NCBI GenBank assembly: GCA_000727475.1
Contig: KL647293.1
Location: forward strand, 2,554,588 to 2,618,587
Length of the DNA: 64,000 nucleotides
Reading direction: 5' to 3'
DNA from: Sarcocystis neurona
Taxonomy: Eukaryota; Apicomplexa; Conoidasida; Eucoccidiorida; Sarcocystidae
Part shown: positions 48,857 to 61,488 of the stretch, in pieces
Position numbering within the stretch: the stretch's first letter is position 1
Layout of the letters: each line of letters starts with the position of its first letter
Position numbers and translations under genes: made by a program
The notes under the pieces: model-generated
What the model was told of the DNA's origin: nothing
Seen by the model: the letters and a program-made list of their open reading frames with translations, nothing else
The model's database searches: none

Positions 48857-49038
48857 GATGCAACAGCATCTAGGCGCACACACACATAGATATGTATATA
48901 TACATAGCGGACACGTAACATGTGGATGCGCACACCACGTAGAAATACTCTTCTCGAACATCACTACGAAGATGTTTTATTAGTCCCCTTCCTAATATAT
49001 ATATATATATATCTATACGATATATATGCCCCCTATAA

Positions 49039-49070
<32 letters not shown>

Positions 49071-49500
49071 GTATATATAGAGAGAGATATATTTGTAAAT
49101 CTGTATCCACGTACATATATATATATACACACATGTACGTGTGTCTGTGTGGCATGCGTATCCCCGGCAGGGAGAAAAACAGACACCACCGTGTTTTTGC
49201 CAGTCGAACTCAGGCAGCCTGTCATCTCGGTGGGTATACGCATATCTCACCCGTACATACGCGTCGATATATCATATATATATATATATATATCTGCAGT
49301 GTTTCATCTACGTATATGCGTACGCCCGTTTGTCGGTGTATATGTGTGTATATGTATTGCATGACCGGACTCCACACAGAACACATTGCTTGTTCACACG
49401 TAATGTCAATACTACTGTGCAAATATATCAATATTTTTGTGTGTCAGGTGTTGATCTAAATAATTCGTACACTTCAAAGTATCTGTTGTAGTGCTCATAA
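45930..49500 (+). other. AT/CT microsatellite field with isolated candidate exons
   Basis: Mostly TATATG and CTCTCT microsatellite. Three GC-richer islands have good splice sites on the plus strand: 46361-46437 behind CCAACCCTACAG (YVVGDSNCTSSGSLAAH); 46887-46977 behind TCTACATCTGCAG (HLHEHMLLYILDASPHPV); and 48062-48156 behind GTTCTGCAG (PNVTRSLSPRRNSSSAS). A fourth open stretch is 48330-48480, ending at GTGAGT. Another island at 47220-47580 is open on both strands. The 46887 exon is open in two frames. They may belong to one plus-strand gene downstream of the giant protein, but phases were not resolved. Confidence 0.3.
48660..48990. repeat. Direct repeat of about 220-bp period
   Basis: A block with TATATACATAG, GACACGTA, GTGGATGCGCACAC/GTGCATGTAAGTATACGC, ACGTGGAAATA and GATGTTATATTAG occurs near 48680-48805. 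It recurs near 48895-48990 (ACGTAGAAATACTC, GATGTTTTATTAG), with a TA run between. Confidence 0.6.
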
Positions 49501-49546
49501 GCCGATACATGTAACAAATAACCCGACTAACAGATGGACCTATAAA

Positions 49547-49940
49547 TTATACATGGCGAGCCACAGCTCTACGCAGAGCAGGCAGGAGAGAGAGTCCACG
49601 TAGGGTGAGAATTCCCGGGTGTATGCCGAGGAAGAAGGACTCGCTACAGGGCAGATCCGCTACTACCTCATTCCGGCCCACGGCCCTCCTAATCTTCCCT
49701 CCGGTCTCCCCTATAAAAGGAGAATCGTCGGTGTGAGCACTCATATCCGCAAGCGAGTGAACTTACACGCACTTGAACACGGCGCCAAAGTAAATGATGA
49801 ACTGCCGGTTCAAAACAGAGGAACAACGCCAGCACCTCGCTGGGCTCTTCCCCGGTCCCTCGCAGCAGCCGGTGCTGCTGCTGCCTCTGCTGCTGCTGCC
49901 TCTGCTGCTGCTGTAACTGCTGCCTTTGCTGGTGGTGCTG
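49547..49940 (-). CDS. Unidentified gene, two candidate C-terminal exons
   Basis: Exon 49940-49767 lies between a strong acceptor (TTCTTCCTGATACAG) and a GTAAGT donor, is open for 58 codons, and reads a Gln/Arg tract followed by GEEPSEVLALFLCFEPAVHH. A second minus-strand frame runs from an ATG at 49744 to a stop at 49547 and reads GKIRRAVGRNEVVADLPCSE then FFLGIHPGILTLRGLSLLPA. A good internal acceptor stands there (CTCCTTTTATAG), but its phase (1) does not match the GTAAGT donor (0), so the join is unresolved. Another exon-like piece lies upstream at about 50200-50155 (RSRQQYILILLETSWK). Function unknown. Confidence 0.42.
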
Positions 49941-50578
49941 CTGTATCAGGAAGAACATGGCGGTACACGCGACTGGCCGTCACGAGCCGTGCAATACAGT
50001 GACACGCATTTTCACGTTATTGCGTGACAGATTGTCTCTTTTTTTGAGTTGCTTCGCCGGCTGGTCAATACCAGACACCACTCTTTAAACAATGGAGGCA
50101 GGAATGTTCAGGTGCTATAAGAGCAACCTTCAAGACACGGAAGCGTTAGAAAAGACCTTTCCAGGAAGTCTCCAACAAAATGAGGATGTACTGTTGCCGT
50201 GATCGTAACAGCTGCATATTACTCTAAAGTGCCACGCAGGCCCCACCCAAAAATATGTCGCACAGTTACACATGTGTTCGAATACATGCAGTCCGGATGT
50301 GTCCACATATATATGATGTGGTTTCCTATGTATATATGTGCGTGCGACGTGCACGTACACATACATATATATATATGTATATATCCATCTATCTTTGTCT
50401 CTCTCTCTATATATATATACGTGTCGCCACTAGTTGCATGTATGTAGTGTACTACTGTACAGTAGAGACGCTTCCTCTGGCGCATTTCTTGCAGAAAAGG
50501 GTCGTGGTGTACTGCATAAAACAAGACTAAGACGTACAAGCTCTGATTCATATTGATAATACAATCGTTCGCATATCC

Positions 50579-50998
50579 ATGTTGCATAAAAAAAGGTGGA
50601 ATTTTTCTTTGTGTGGTGCAGTGCGCGAAAATAGTGAAGAGGAAGTTTTATACACTTATATTTTAAAGTCACGCCTATTCCTCTACTTCACGCGAGTTAA
50701 AAGAACCAGGCAGCAGGAAGATAGGGAGTCATTCTTAGAGCTTTTGTTTATTTGTGGTAGGAGTCTTCTATGTGTGAGAGGAGTTCAGAAGAAGAGGAAA
50801 CGCCGTGCACGAACAAACAAGTTCTGTGTCTTTTCCTTGGTTGACTTGTGGCCGAATCGTCACTTGAAAGTCTGCGTGAAGCTGCTTCTTTCACGAGTTT
50901 CTCCTCTGTTAGTGGCGGAGCAATGCCGAACGAATGTCAAGATAAGGCTGTGCCCTCTTAGTTTGTCTGCGTTTTGGTCGTACTCTGACGAACAGTAA
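50579..50998 (+). CDS. Uncertain 139-codon ORF
   Basis: An ATG-started frame in a repeat-free island: basic, Leu/Cys-rich, no recognisable motif, no splice signals needed. It may be a small single-exon gene or chance; composition is AT-richer than the convincing exons. Confidence 0.22.
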   Translation: MLHKKRWNFSLCGAVRENSEEEVLYTYILKSRLFLYFTRVKRTRQQEDRESFLELLFICGRSLLCVRGVQKKRKRRARTNKFCVFSLVDLWPNRHLKVCVKLLLSRVSPLLVAEQCRTNVKIRLCPLSLSAFWSYSDEQ

Positions 50999-51328
50999 AA
51001 TATACTTGCAAGCAACATACTTTTCCTCAACTCGATTCCGCGGTACCAAAAAGAGCTGTGAGCTTCAAAGCCAAGGGTTGTGGCTACCTGCAGATATATA
51101 TATATATATGTATGTATATGGATACGTACATATGAGTACGGTGTGTGTTCGTATGTGTGTGCGTGCGTGTGTGTGTGTGTGTGTAAAAGTAAATATATAT
51201 ATACATATATATATATATATCTTTATCGGTATACTTGTAGGTGTCCACGCCTATATAAACGTGTTTGACAAATACAGAACAATGCAGATATACGTCTACG
51301 CATATGATGCATATATACATATATATAT

Positions 51329-51530
51329 CTAGGGGTCTGACAAATAATATGGATACGTGTATAACAGAAACACATTCGCATCTATCGGTGTATCTATACA
51401 TACGCTCACACAGATATGTGTGTGTATATATATACATATATGATTAGGGAGTCTGACATATAATATGGATTCGTGTATAACAGAGCATATTCGCATCTAT
51501 CTATGTATCCCCATACATTCACATAGAAAC
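51329..51530. repeat. Direct repeat, about 116-bp period, two copies
   Basis: GGGTCTGACAAATAATATGG, followed by CGTGTATAACAGA and ATTCGCATCTATC, at 51334-51395 recurs at 51449-51505. Confidence 0.75.
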
Positions 51531-51725
51531 GCACGTATACGTGTATTACGTATCTGCGTGTGTGCGTTGATAATGTGAAGAGCAGCTACCGATAATAAGC
51601 GAAGTTTGTGGTCGTATGTCTGTGCTGTGGACGTCAATACTACGGGTGTTGGAGAAAGGTGAAGAAGAGAAAATCTACGAAGAGGTGTCTGGATAAGATT
51701 GTTTCTTTAGCGAAAATACAGCCAT

Positions 51726-54331
51726 ATGAGGAGCGACTGGAGGAAAGCACGCAGAGCTGCCTGCTCGCTGTCGCGTTCGTCCGAAGGAAATGCAGAAGAT
51801 GTGTCTGCTCTGGTACATCCGTTGCGGCGGCCAGTGAAACAACAGCAGCTGTTTCTCGACCGTCTCGAAGCGATTAACGTGGACGGTCACACCACAGAAG
51901 AACTTTCTCCTCTTCCACGTACATGCCGGTGGTATTCTTTCGCATGCAGAAAGTGGGATACGACTATGTGTCTCGTTGTGTGTGTATATATATATATATA
52001 TACATACATGGATACATGGTATGCTCGTCCATATGCACCCGCACACGCGTGTAAGAATTACATATATATATATACATATATGGATATATGGTATGCTTGT
52101 CCATATCTACGCGCACCTACGTGTATTATATATATGTATATATATATGTATATATATATGTATAAATACATGGATATATGGTATGCTTGTCCATGTGTAC
52201 TCACACACACACAGTACGTAATTAGCTTCAGCAGTGAAGAATAAGAGTGGCACACTGTGCACGCGGGAAGATGGCTGAAATGCTAGAGGCGAGCATGCAA
52301 CACGGTCGCGTCGAAGACGACGTCAAACAGACACAGGCGTCTTCTGCGGCAAACGCTTCCCGTATCTCTTACAAATACGTCCGTTTAGTAGGGGCTCCAC
52401 TCATGTACACGTGTATATGCAGATGTATATATATATATACCTACGTGTTACATATATATATATATATCTACAGATATATACACCTATGTGTTATATATAC
52501 ATGTATATATCTTATATATTGGAAACACCTATCTACACGGGGAGGATATGCATCTGTATAGATCTGGGCACGTGTGCAGCGTATAACAGGTATATACGCA
52601 TGTGCCACACAATCTTCGCTATAAAGTCGTGCAGTAGAAACATGTCCACAGATTACCCGCTGTTGTGTATATGTACGTCGTCCTACGCGTGTTTCTGTGG
52701 ACGACCTGCAGCTTCAATTTCGCGTACATTTATGTGTCACGCGTATGCAAATACACAGACGGTACGCTTGTGTGGTTTTTGTTGATATCTCCTGGTGAAG
52801 AGGTACGCAGACACACAGCTCTGCAAACTTCGGCAGGAGATTTGACAACGCCCTGCAGCTCTTTTCCTCTACACACATATATTTATGTCTTCCCCCTCCA
52901 CTCATACATGTGTGTTTCTGTGTGCGTGTGGGGTGTACGTATACGGTTAGAGACGTACTTACGTGTGCACGCCCATAAATACATATATCTATACCCATAC
53001 ATATATATATATATGTATGTATTGGTACAAGCGACACGCATACGCTTAGAGATATACCTACGTACGCGCCCCTACATATATGTATACATATATGTGTAAA
53101 TGGGTTTTTGTGTACATGATTGTTGAGTATGTGTGGCATAACCGAAACTCTTCACGTCGGTTTTCACAGCCGTAGATATATGCATATATGCATAGAGTGA
53201 GAGTCTAGACGCACACACGTGGGAAGAAAATCAACATACATACATACACATATACATATATATATATCTATATATATATGCACAGAGAGAAAGTTACACA
53301 CTTTCATATATATATATATATGTATAGTCATGCATGGTCTACTTGACTGAACGGCAAGAGTTCACTAACAAGTAGAGGAACTGCTGTCTGTTTAAGTGCG
53401 GTCATCAACGTGAGGCATCTCCCGTGTGGGGAAGACACTCCCGACAGCAGGGAAGGCAATTTTTCCTCAGACCTGCTGCAGCCCACAGCTGCGCAAGCAC
53501 CAGGTCTGGCCTCGTCCTCTCTCTTGTATAGAAAGAAGTATATACATATTTATATATATATCTATTCATGCATATATAGATATATATAGATATATACGTA
53601 CATATGCTAGAACTTGGTGGCCTGGCGGGCTACTTTTACTGTGAAATTAGCCAGAACCAGGCTACAGACATTTGCATGCATATAGGAAAACGGGGAAAGC
53701 ATAGACAGAGGTGTATATGTGTGTGGTCGTCCACACTTTTCCGCAACATCTAGCGGCCCGACGTCTTGGTCCCTCTTGTAGAATATTCTCATATACACAG
53801 AAAGGCCTATACTCACAGGTATCTCTCAACCTGCTTCTATATAAGGAGAATGATATATAATACGTAGACATATATATATATATGTTTGTATAGATAGTTA
53901 TGAGGATCTATACACGCATAAATGTTAACGTATGTATATATATATATATATCAGCAGATACATACTTCAGGAGTTATACATATAGGTGTACACACTCCCA
54001 CAAGTATATATAAATATATATATATAAATATATCAGCAGATAAATATTGCAGGGATAATATACCCACATATCCATATATATATAGACATATATAAATCAG
54101 CAGATACATACTGCAGAAATTATATATATATCCACAGCGTCGTGCAGGCGTGAGCAGATCATCTGTCTGCAGATTGACAAGGAGAGAATTCCCGGAAAAG
54201 GGGGGGAAGCAGAATTCTCTGCGCTTGACGTGGTGCGAGAACATGCAGTTCACTTCTTGAGAAGCATACGGAGAAAGAAAAAAAGTAACACCCCGCCAGC
54301 ATTCGACGACTATATACTATTCTCTCTTTGA
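51726..54331 (+). CDS. Unidentified multi-exon gene with well-supported last two exons
   Basis: The last exon 54148-54331 (acceptor CGTGCAG, stop TGA) encodes 60 residues: REQIICLQIDKERIPGKGG, EAEFSALDVVREHAVHFLRS, a basic run and PPAFDDYILFSL. Exon 53754-53818 (acceptor CCGCAACATCTAG, donor GTATCT) joins it in phase 2 and reads RPDVLVPLVEYSHIHRKAYT. Both lie in islands between microsatellites, so purifying constraint is likely. A possible 5' part starts at ATG 51726 (MRSDWRKARRAACSLSRS ... VKQQQLFLDRLEAINVDG), and further pieces are near 52271-52370, 52692-52760 and 53440-53505. The middle is not resolved. No family recognised; the protein would be charged and probably intracellular. Confidence 0.45.
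52008..52200. repeat. Tandem repeat, 70-90-bp period, three copies
   Basis: ACATGGATACATGGTATGCT(C/T)GTCCATA is seen near 52008, 52079 and 52170, separated by TA-rich spacers. It sits inside an intron-like part of the candidate gene. Confidence 0.75.
53950..54120. repeat. Tandem repeat, 70-80-bp period, three copies
   Basis: ATCAGCAGATACATACTTCAG-like motif near 53951, 54030 and 54097, each followed by a TTATA(C/T) stretch. It lies directly before the last exon of the candidate gene. Confidence 0.7.
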
Positions 54332-55028
54332 ATCTCTACAAACAAATATGGAGGTGCCTCGCATACACGTGTAGATCCATAGTTGTTTATATGGACATCC
54401 ACATATTTTCTCCTATCTGTCTCGATACGTTTATACACGTATATGTACATATTACACGCAAATACCTGTCTGCCTCATACACACATATATACACGTACTT
54501 GCTCTTATAAATAGCGACAGATTCTCTCGTATCCGCTGCCATATATATATATAGATTACATACAAATACCTGTGTGCCTCACACAAATCTACCTGTGTGT
54601 GATGCAGAGTTGCCTATATGGACATCGACATACGTTTTCTTGTTCGCTTCGATATATATATATATATATACATATATGTATATACTTGAGTGTAGTGATC
54701 CAGATGTGTATATTACACAAATATGGACGCGGCGTAGTAGTACATTACGTACACGTGGACAATTTACTATCTGTCTTGACATACGTGTTGATCCACCCAT
54801 ACATAGTAATCTCTGTCTCTCTTCACAGTCCTCTCTGTATCTCTCTATCTACCTACACATACATATGTATATATACACACATATACATATATATATACAC
54901 GTAAGCGTGAACCCGGCCTGCGCAGTGGACTGGCGTTTTCCGTGCCTCGTGTACCTGTAAGGCGTTCGCCTATCTATCTAGGTAGCTACCTACCTCAGCA
55001 ATGTACCTGCGCACATACATGTGTATGC

Positions 55029-55060
<32 letters not shown>

Positions 55061-57086
55061 GCATATCTGCCCAAGTAGACGGAAAGAGAGGAGAGTTCAC
55101 GTTCAACAAATTGTTCACATAGACAGAGAGAGGGTCAACAGTGTGTCTACTGCTGGCCCATCACTTTAGCTGCCCAAAACATGACATTTCCTGGCTCATG
55201 CATCTACCCACCCCTCCCTGTAACAGAGCTACACACATACACATATATACACATATATCTATACACACCTGCTGTGCGAGTGTAACTGCCTACATATATA
55301 TATACATACATACATGTGTACACATACGTATGCCTCTAATATATATATATATAGTTATATAGAGAGATAGGATAGGAAGGAGGTAAACCGCCATGGTCAA
55401 CGATGGGAAGAAAAGGAGCCGAGTATTGCGGCACGGGGACACATAAGGAAATCGACCGTTGGCATAGCAACACTCGTAAATCTTTGTGTACCTATACAAA
55501 CACTTACTTGCATATATAGTATTCACCTCTACATATACATACGTAGAAGTTTATACGTACTTACGTATCCTACATATATTTTTCTACGGTGTTCACGTCT
55601 GTATACCTCCGTGTAGAGGTGCCAATGTCTCTCTTCAAAAATATATACTTATAAATCACATATATGTATATAAGGTACTCAGGTGTATCTATGTATAGGT
55701 GGAAATGCTTGTGTCTTCCTCTATATGTAATGTCACGTATACTAGGTACTCACGTCCACACACACGAAACTAACACATATGCTCATACCAAGCGTCTGTG
55801 TGTCTCTCTCTACCTGCCCATATTTTACATATGTATATAGTAGTATTCATATGTGCACACATAGCTACGTCTCTCTTTATATATATACATATATAAGTAA
55901 CTACACTCACGTACATATATACATACATATATATATATATATACCGATGCGTCTATATGTATATGCCTTTTTGCCTCTGTGTGTGTGTGTGTGTGTGAAT
56001 TGATTCATATATGAGAAGAGGGATACGCACACCTGTGCATGCGTATACCTATGAATAATAAGTATACATATGTATGCGTGCATATAAATATGAATATATA
56101 TCTTTATATTGATGTAAGTAGTTAAAATTCCGTGCTCAAGGACAGGTGTCTACTGCATCTATATATATGCGGATATGCATGTCCCCTACATGGAGGTCGC
56201 CCTGCTACCGTAGTACATACCTCCCCGTATATATATACGAATGTAGGTGCGTCCACACCCAACCCCGCACGTAGACCGTAGTTGCACACACCTGCTACAT
56301 ATACATTATCCCTACAAAATACATATATACATATATATAAAAGCCTGTATTATAACGTGTAGTCCTAGACATCAGAAACACATACTGCTGGATGTATTGA
56401 CATATATACACGTATATCGACGTACCCACCTACATATATATTATATATCCATCTGGAGTACGTGAGTCTCTCTGTAGGGCTATGCACACTACGGCAGTAC
56501 ATGTGCTTGTAGCGTACAGTCACCGGTAGTAATATAGGGTACTACGCGATTCTACCTATCGATCGACATATATGTATGTATAATATACAACACAAAACGT
56601 CTGTACACAGGTATGGCGAAAAGAGGGAAATTACACGTAGATTTGTCTACTGACGTCTTTATGTAAATGTGTCCTATATGAAGATCTCTCTTTATACGTT
56701 TGATCAAACTACTGACTTTCTAGACAGGCGCAGCATATACAAACATCTGGATGACTACCTCGGTACACAGATGCGTACAGATGTATATATGTGTAACGTA
56801 TCATTAGGAAGGACGAGTACCTCTATTCACGTAGGTGTATGACTATACAGAGAAGACGTCAGGACATATGTCTACATATATATATATATATATATAGACA
56901 CAGACGCATGCATACGTAGAACCGAGTATCGACGAAGATCAAGATTCTCTTGCACGAACTTCTGCAGACATCCACATATATGTATAAAGTATTATCAAGA
57001 AGGACAATCATCTCTGTATACACAGCTGTATAAAACTTCACACTTAAACCTCAGCACATATATATGGATGTGTGTAGCAGAGAGTA
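54332..57086. repeat. AT-rich microsatellite spacer
   Basis: TATATG/ACATAT microsatellite throughout. Two repeat-poor islands are noted: 55080-55210 and 55370-55490. The second is open on both strands (plus: VNRHGQRWEEKEPSIAARG) with a possible GTAAAT donor near 55475, too weak to call a gene. Confidence 0.5.
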
Positions 57087-58755
57087 TCAAGAAAGATCAA
57101 CGCTCTCTTGGGCGAGTTCAAGTTCTCGTGTGGCATCGACGAGCCGCTGAATGATGCGTTGCACTCGGCGCTTCGTTTCTTCCTTTCTCAATTTGCTGCC
57201 TGCTCGACTTGGGCCTCTTCTGCTTCCTGCTGTGCTGCTGGCTTCCTCACTTCCTCTGTTTGCTTCGGACCTTCTGCTGCTGCCACTGTCCGTCTCGTCG
57301 GCGTCCTTCTTTTTCTCCTCGTCCTTCTCTGCGCCGTCTTCCCGGCGCTTCTCCTTTTCCTGGCCTTCCTCGACCTCTTCTTTCTCTTTGCCTGCCTCTC
57401 CGCCTCCCCTCTCTCGGCCAAACGAGCCTGCCCCTTCCGCAAAAAAAGTGGCCCCTTCGACTCCCACAGACGCAGCAGCAGCAGCCTCCGCGCCGTCGCT
57501 CGGCCGGCCCTGCGGCAGCAGCTCCGCAGCACAACACGCACATGTGCGGCGGCGTCTTCACGCCGGTGTGGGGGTATGAATGTAGCAGTCCACACTGCCC
57601 GGGCCCACGCGCGCGCAAGCATGTGTTGGTCAACGTTTTCTTTCATATATATCTGCAGCCAGACAGAGAAGGAATTTCCTCCGCAGGACACGTGTGTAGC
57701 GCGACCCCCCACTCCACAGACGGGTAGACACCGATAAAGAGAGAGCGACGAAGAGAGACACAACACAGCGACAGCGAGACAGGGCGGGAAGGAGAGGAAG
57801 ACCTACAGAGACGAATAAAAGACGTAATTGGACTGGTACGTTAATACAGGTGTGTGCAGCAATAAATCGAAAAACATACATATACAGGTACCCAGTGCAT
57901 ATGTGTGTGTGTGTAAGAGAGACAGAGACAGAGAGAGAACGACAGACATAAGTAGACAGGTACGGAACACACAGATACGCAGCAATATACCTGTACAGGG
58001 ACGTATATAGAGACACAGAATATGGGCATGTTTGACTACGTCCAAGAAGTGCGCGTGTACCTACTTAAAAGCCAGAGAAAAAGGCCAAGAGAAGAAAGTC
58101 AAACTTCCCTGCTGAAAAAAATAGGCCGTAACTGACAACCACCGCTGCTCGCCAGCTGCTTCTACCGTCACAGAAAAAACAATTTTCTCCTTCTTGCACA
58201 CCGCTGCTGGCCGCCTCCACTGCTGCCCCCCTCCGCCGCTGCGCCTGCCCCCCTCCCGCGCTGCTCCTGCTGCTCCTGCACTAAACTGCTCTTTCCTCAC
58301 CGCTGACGCTCCTGCCACCGTCACCGCTGCTTTTTCTGCTGCTGCTGCTCTTTTTGCTGCTGCTGCTGCTCTTTTTGCTGCTGCAGCCGCTGCTCTTTTC
58401 GCTGCTGCTGCTGCTGCAGCACTTTTTGCTGCAGCTGCCGCTCCTTTTGCTGCCGCTGCTGCTCATTTTGCCTCTGCTACTGCTCTTTTTGCTGCTTCTG
58501 TTGCCGTCGTTTCTGCTGCTGCGGCTGTCCTTTCAGCTGCCGGTGCTGCTTATTCTGCTGCTGCTGCCGCTCTTTTCGGTGACGCTGCTGCTACTTTTTC
58601 TGCTGCTGCTGCTGCTGCTCTTCCTGCTGCTGCTGCTGCACATACATGAGAGGCCCGTCCCTCGGAACCGAGGGCAACTGCGCTGCTTCCGTTTCGAGCG
58701 GAGGAGGCGGGTGTTGTGAAGCAAACGCAGAGGCGTTCTTTATCGAAGGTGCATG
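57087..58755 (-). CDS. Unidentified gene, charged Glu/Lys-rich C-terminus
   Basis: The terminal exon 57509-57087 follows acceptor CTGCTGCCGCAG and encodes 140 residues: an Ala/Gly/Phe start (VEGATFFAEGAGSFGRERG), a long Glu/Lys run, a Ser/Arg segment and a helical end (RRVQRIIQRLVDATRELELA, then QESVDLS). An in-phase candidate exon ends at a GTGAGG donor near 58290 (AVTVAGASA). It is preceded by a polyalanine tract punctuated with Lys/Arg (58300-58465). A further exon at about 58755-58640 follows the acceptor GTCTTCTGTCGCTAG (SIKNASAFASQHPPPPLETE). The 3' exon is the best part; the others are plausible but the middle repeats are open on both strands. Function unknown. Confidence 0.42.
58330..58645. 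repeat. CTG-rich minisatellite with CTTTTTGCTG spacers
   Basis: Units such as GCTGCTGCTGCTCTTTTT of 18-24 bp. Plus-strand reading gives ALFAAAAA; minus-strand reading gives AAAAAKR. Which strand, if either, is translated is undecided; the minus reading joins in phase to downstream sequence. Confidence 0.7.
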
Positions 58756-60169
58756 CGCCCTAGCGACAGAAGACGCGATGCACGTCCACGTGCCACACGC
58801 ACACACACACAGACACATACACACCGCACCAGCAAATACGATTTCGTACTTTAACAAGTAGCACATAAAGGCACACATACACACGGTACCTATGTACATT
58901 TGTCCACGTGGCTGTCACCAGATATACAAACACACATATACATATGTGGACACATAAATATATATATGTACACATGTCTATATATCCATGTATCTACACA
59001 TATATATATATATCTCTTCGCATAGCGTAGATATTGCTTCATTACATGGGGGCAAAGCATACACACGCGCACACCGATGAAGAACATGTGCATATATTAC
59101 TGTTACTGAATACCTACGGAGATAGACAGAGACAGACACAGAGATATATTGGCGTGCATACTTCATTTGTATGTATATCTGCATGCGGTGCGTAGACACA
59201 TATATATATATATATATATATGTATATGCTTTTGCGTGTATGTATGTATGTATACGTTATGTGTCGAATTGTATAGGTGCAAAATCTCGCTATTTCTTCG
59301 TATAACACGAATGAATTTATGTATATACGTGTATGTATCTATGCATGTGTGTGAGTGCCCCTATACAAAGAACCACATGCATGTGCCGGTGTACTGCGTA
59401 GGGGCTGAAGGCGAAGATCACTAATTACTGGGTGCATCCACCCACATTGATATGTACACATATAAATATCTGCATATATACACACATGCAGATAGGTCCC
59501 CATATAAATATATACGCCTCTTGATATATATACAAGTCGAGATACATACAAAATACATAGATATATACATATATAGATATACGCATTTACACATATGTCC
59601 ATATGTGGATGTATACATAATACATGTATAACGTACAGAGAAGAAAATATAGAGCGAGGTATATACACACGTGCCTAAGTACACACGTATAACTATATGC
59701 ACCCCCATAGATACACCTATACAGACATATACACAGTATATAGATATACACATAATATATTCATAACATAGATAGATACATAACATACAGATATATATAT
59801 ATACATGTATAGATATATACGCACATAGATATATCCATATAAAGATATATACATATATAGGTACGTATGTAATATATAGAAATATACATATATCGGTAGG
59901 TACATATATAGATATATCCAAATATCGATATGTACATATATAAATATATACACGTATTGCACATACGTACATATACACATACGGGCAGTATGTATTGATA
60001 CGTATGTGGAATAGTATGTAAGCACCCTAGCACATACGCACACACACGTATATACAAACACACACACATGTATATATACGAACACATACGTTGCCAGATG
60101 TATTTGTATCCACTATACATATATAGACACCTAGCTTCCCCAGCGTGATTATATATATACTTACATACA

Positions 60170-60445
60170 TTCATATGCATAGTACTCACATGCACAGTAC
60201 ACAAGAAATATCGATCCACACCTCTGCCCATATGCACACATATAGAGGAGAAGATAGAGAGCCACACATATATATATATATATACATATATGTATACACA
60301 TATATCTATATATCAATGTCTACATGCATACTACATAGTAAAAATCAATCTACACGGCTGCATATATATATATATATATCTATGTATATATATGTATGTG
60401 CGGGTGCATAGTACACAACAAATATCGACCACGCCCATATACATT

Positions 60446-60480
<35 letters not shown>

Positions 60481-60765
60481 CTATGTCCAGATACACACTA
60501 CATAGTAAATATCAATCTACACGGCTGCATATATATACATATATATACACATATGTCCGGGTGCACTACAAAATAAATATAAACCTACACGTCTGCCCAT
60601 ATATATATATATTTATATGTATATAGATATATGTGTCCGGGTGCATAGTACAAAATAAATATCGAACGACACGCCTGCCCATATATATATATATATATAT
60701 GTGCAGATGCATAGTACATAACGAATATCAATCTGCACGGCTGCACACATATATGTATATATGTA
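60170..60765. repeat. Tandem satellite, 65-90-bp period, about seven copies
   Basis: The core GCATAGTACA(T/C)AA(C/T)AAATATC followed by AATCTACACGGCTGCATATA or a variant recurs near 60178, 60326, 60406, 60495, 60562, 60645 and 60706, each separated by a TA run of variable length. Confidence 0.8.
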
Positions 60766-61304
60766 TAGGTTGAGTGGGGCAAGGAAGATGCATACATTGG
60801 CGCAGGGAAGTCAAAGTTGTCTTTATCCTCCTTTTTTTTCGAAATGAAGAATTGGCCACGGCATTTGGGGCACCGGCTGTCAGGCAGCAGGAAGACGCGT
60901 AAGAGACACACGCAGGAGCCACGCTGTATAGATTGAGGTAAGTACGTGGACGCATACATATCCAGACAGAGGACTACACAACATACACACATACACATAT
61001 ATATGTGCGTCATCGTGCATGCAAGCAGAAGGACCAGACTGGCACGTCTATCTCTTCAGTCACAGATATTTATATATATGTGTGTATATATAGGTTGAAG
61101 TAGGTAGTCAATAGCGCACCTTCCAAGTGATGCTAACACACAGACGTATGCGTATCCTCTTATAATACAACCAAATCAGAAGAAATGAGTTCAACACAGC
61201 AGGAGTGCGCGTACTCACATATCTACGTGTACGCAAAAATATATATTTATTTATAAAACTAGGAAAGCACATTAACACAGCTTCTACTGTCCCTCCGTAT
61301 ACAT

Positions 61305-61400
61305 GTCCACATATATACATATATAGAGAGAGAGACACACACACACACACACATACATACACACACACAGACGTAGAGAGACGGAGAGGCAGACGGACAC
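61305..61400. repeat. AGAG/ACAC dinucleotide microsatellite
   Basis: GAGAGAGA, then about 20 bp of pure ACAC, then further CA- and GA-rich sequence with AGACAGACG. Confidence 0.85.
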
Positions 61401-61488
61401 ACACAAAGACAGACGTATAAAACACACCGATCTGGACGTTTATACACACAAGGCGACCCCTCCACGCTCTCTCTGCATATATACATGT

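Noticed and set aside
57108..57737. 209-codon plus-strand ORF
   Set aside because: Antisense to the minus-strand terminal exon, whose charged helical end and acceptor are more protein-like.
60145..60765. CRISPR-like array of spaced repeats
   Set aside because: The spacers are TA microsatellite and the organism is a eukaryote; this is an ordinary satellite.
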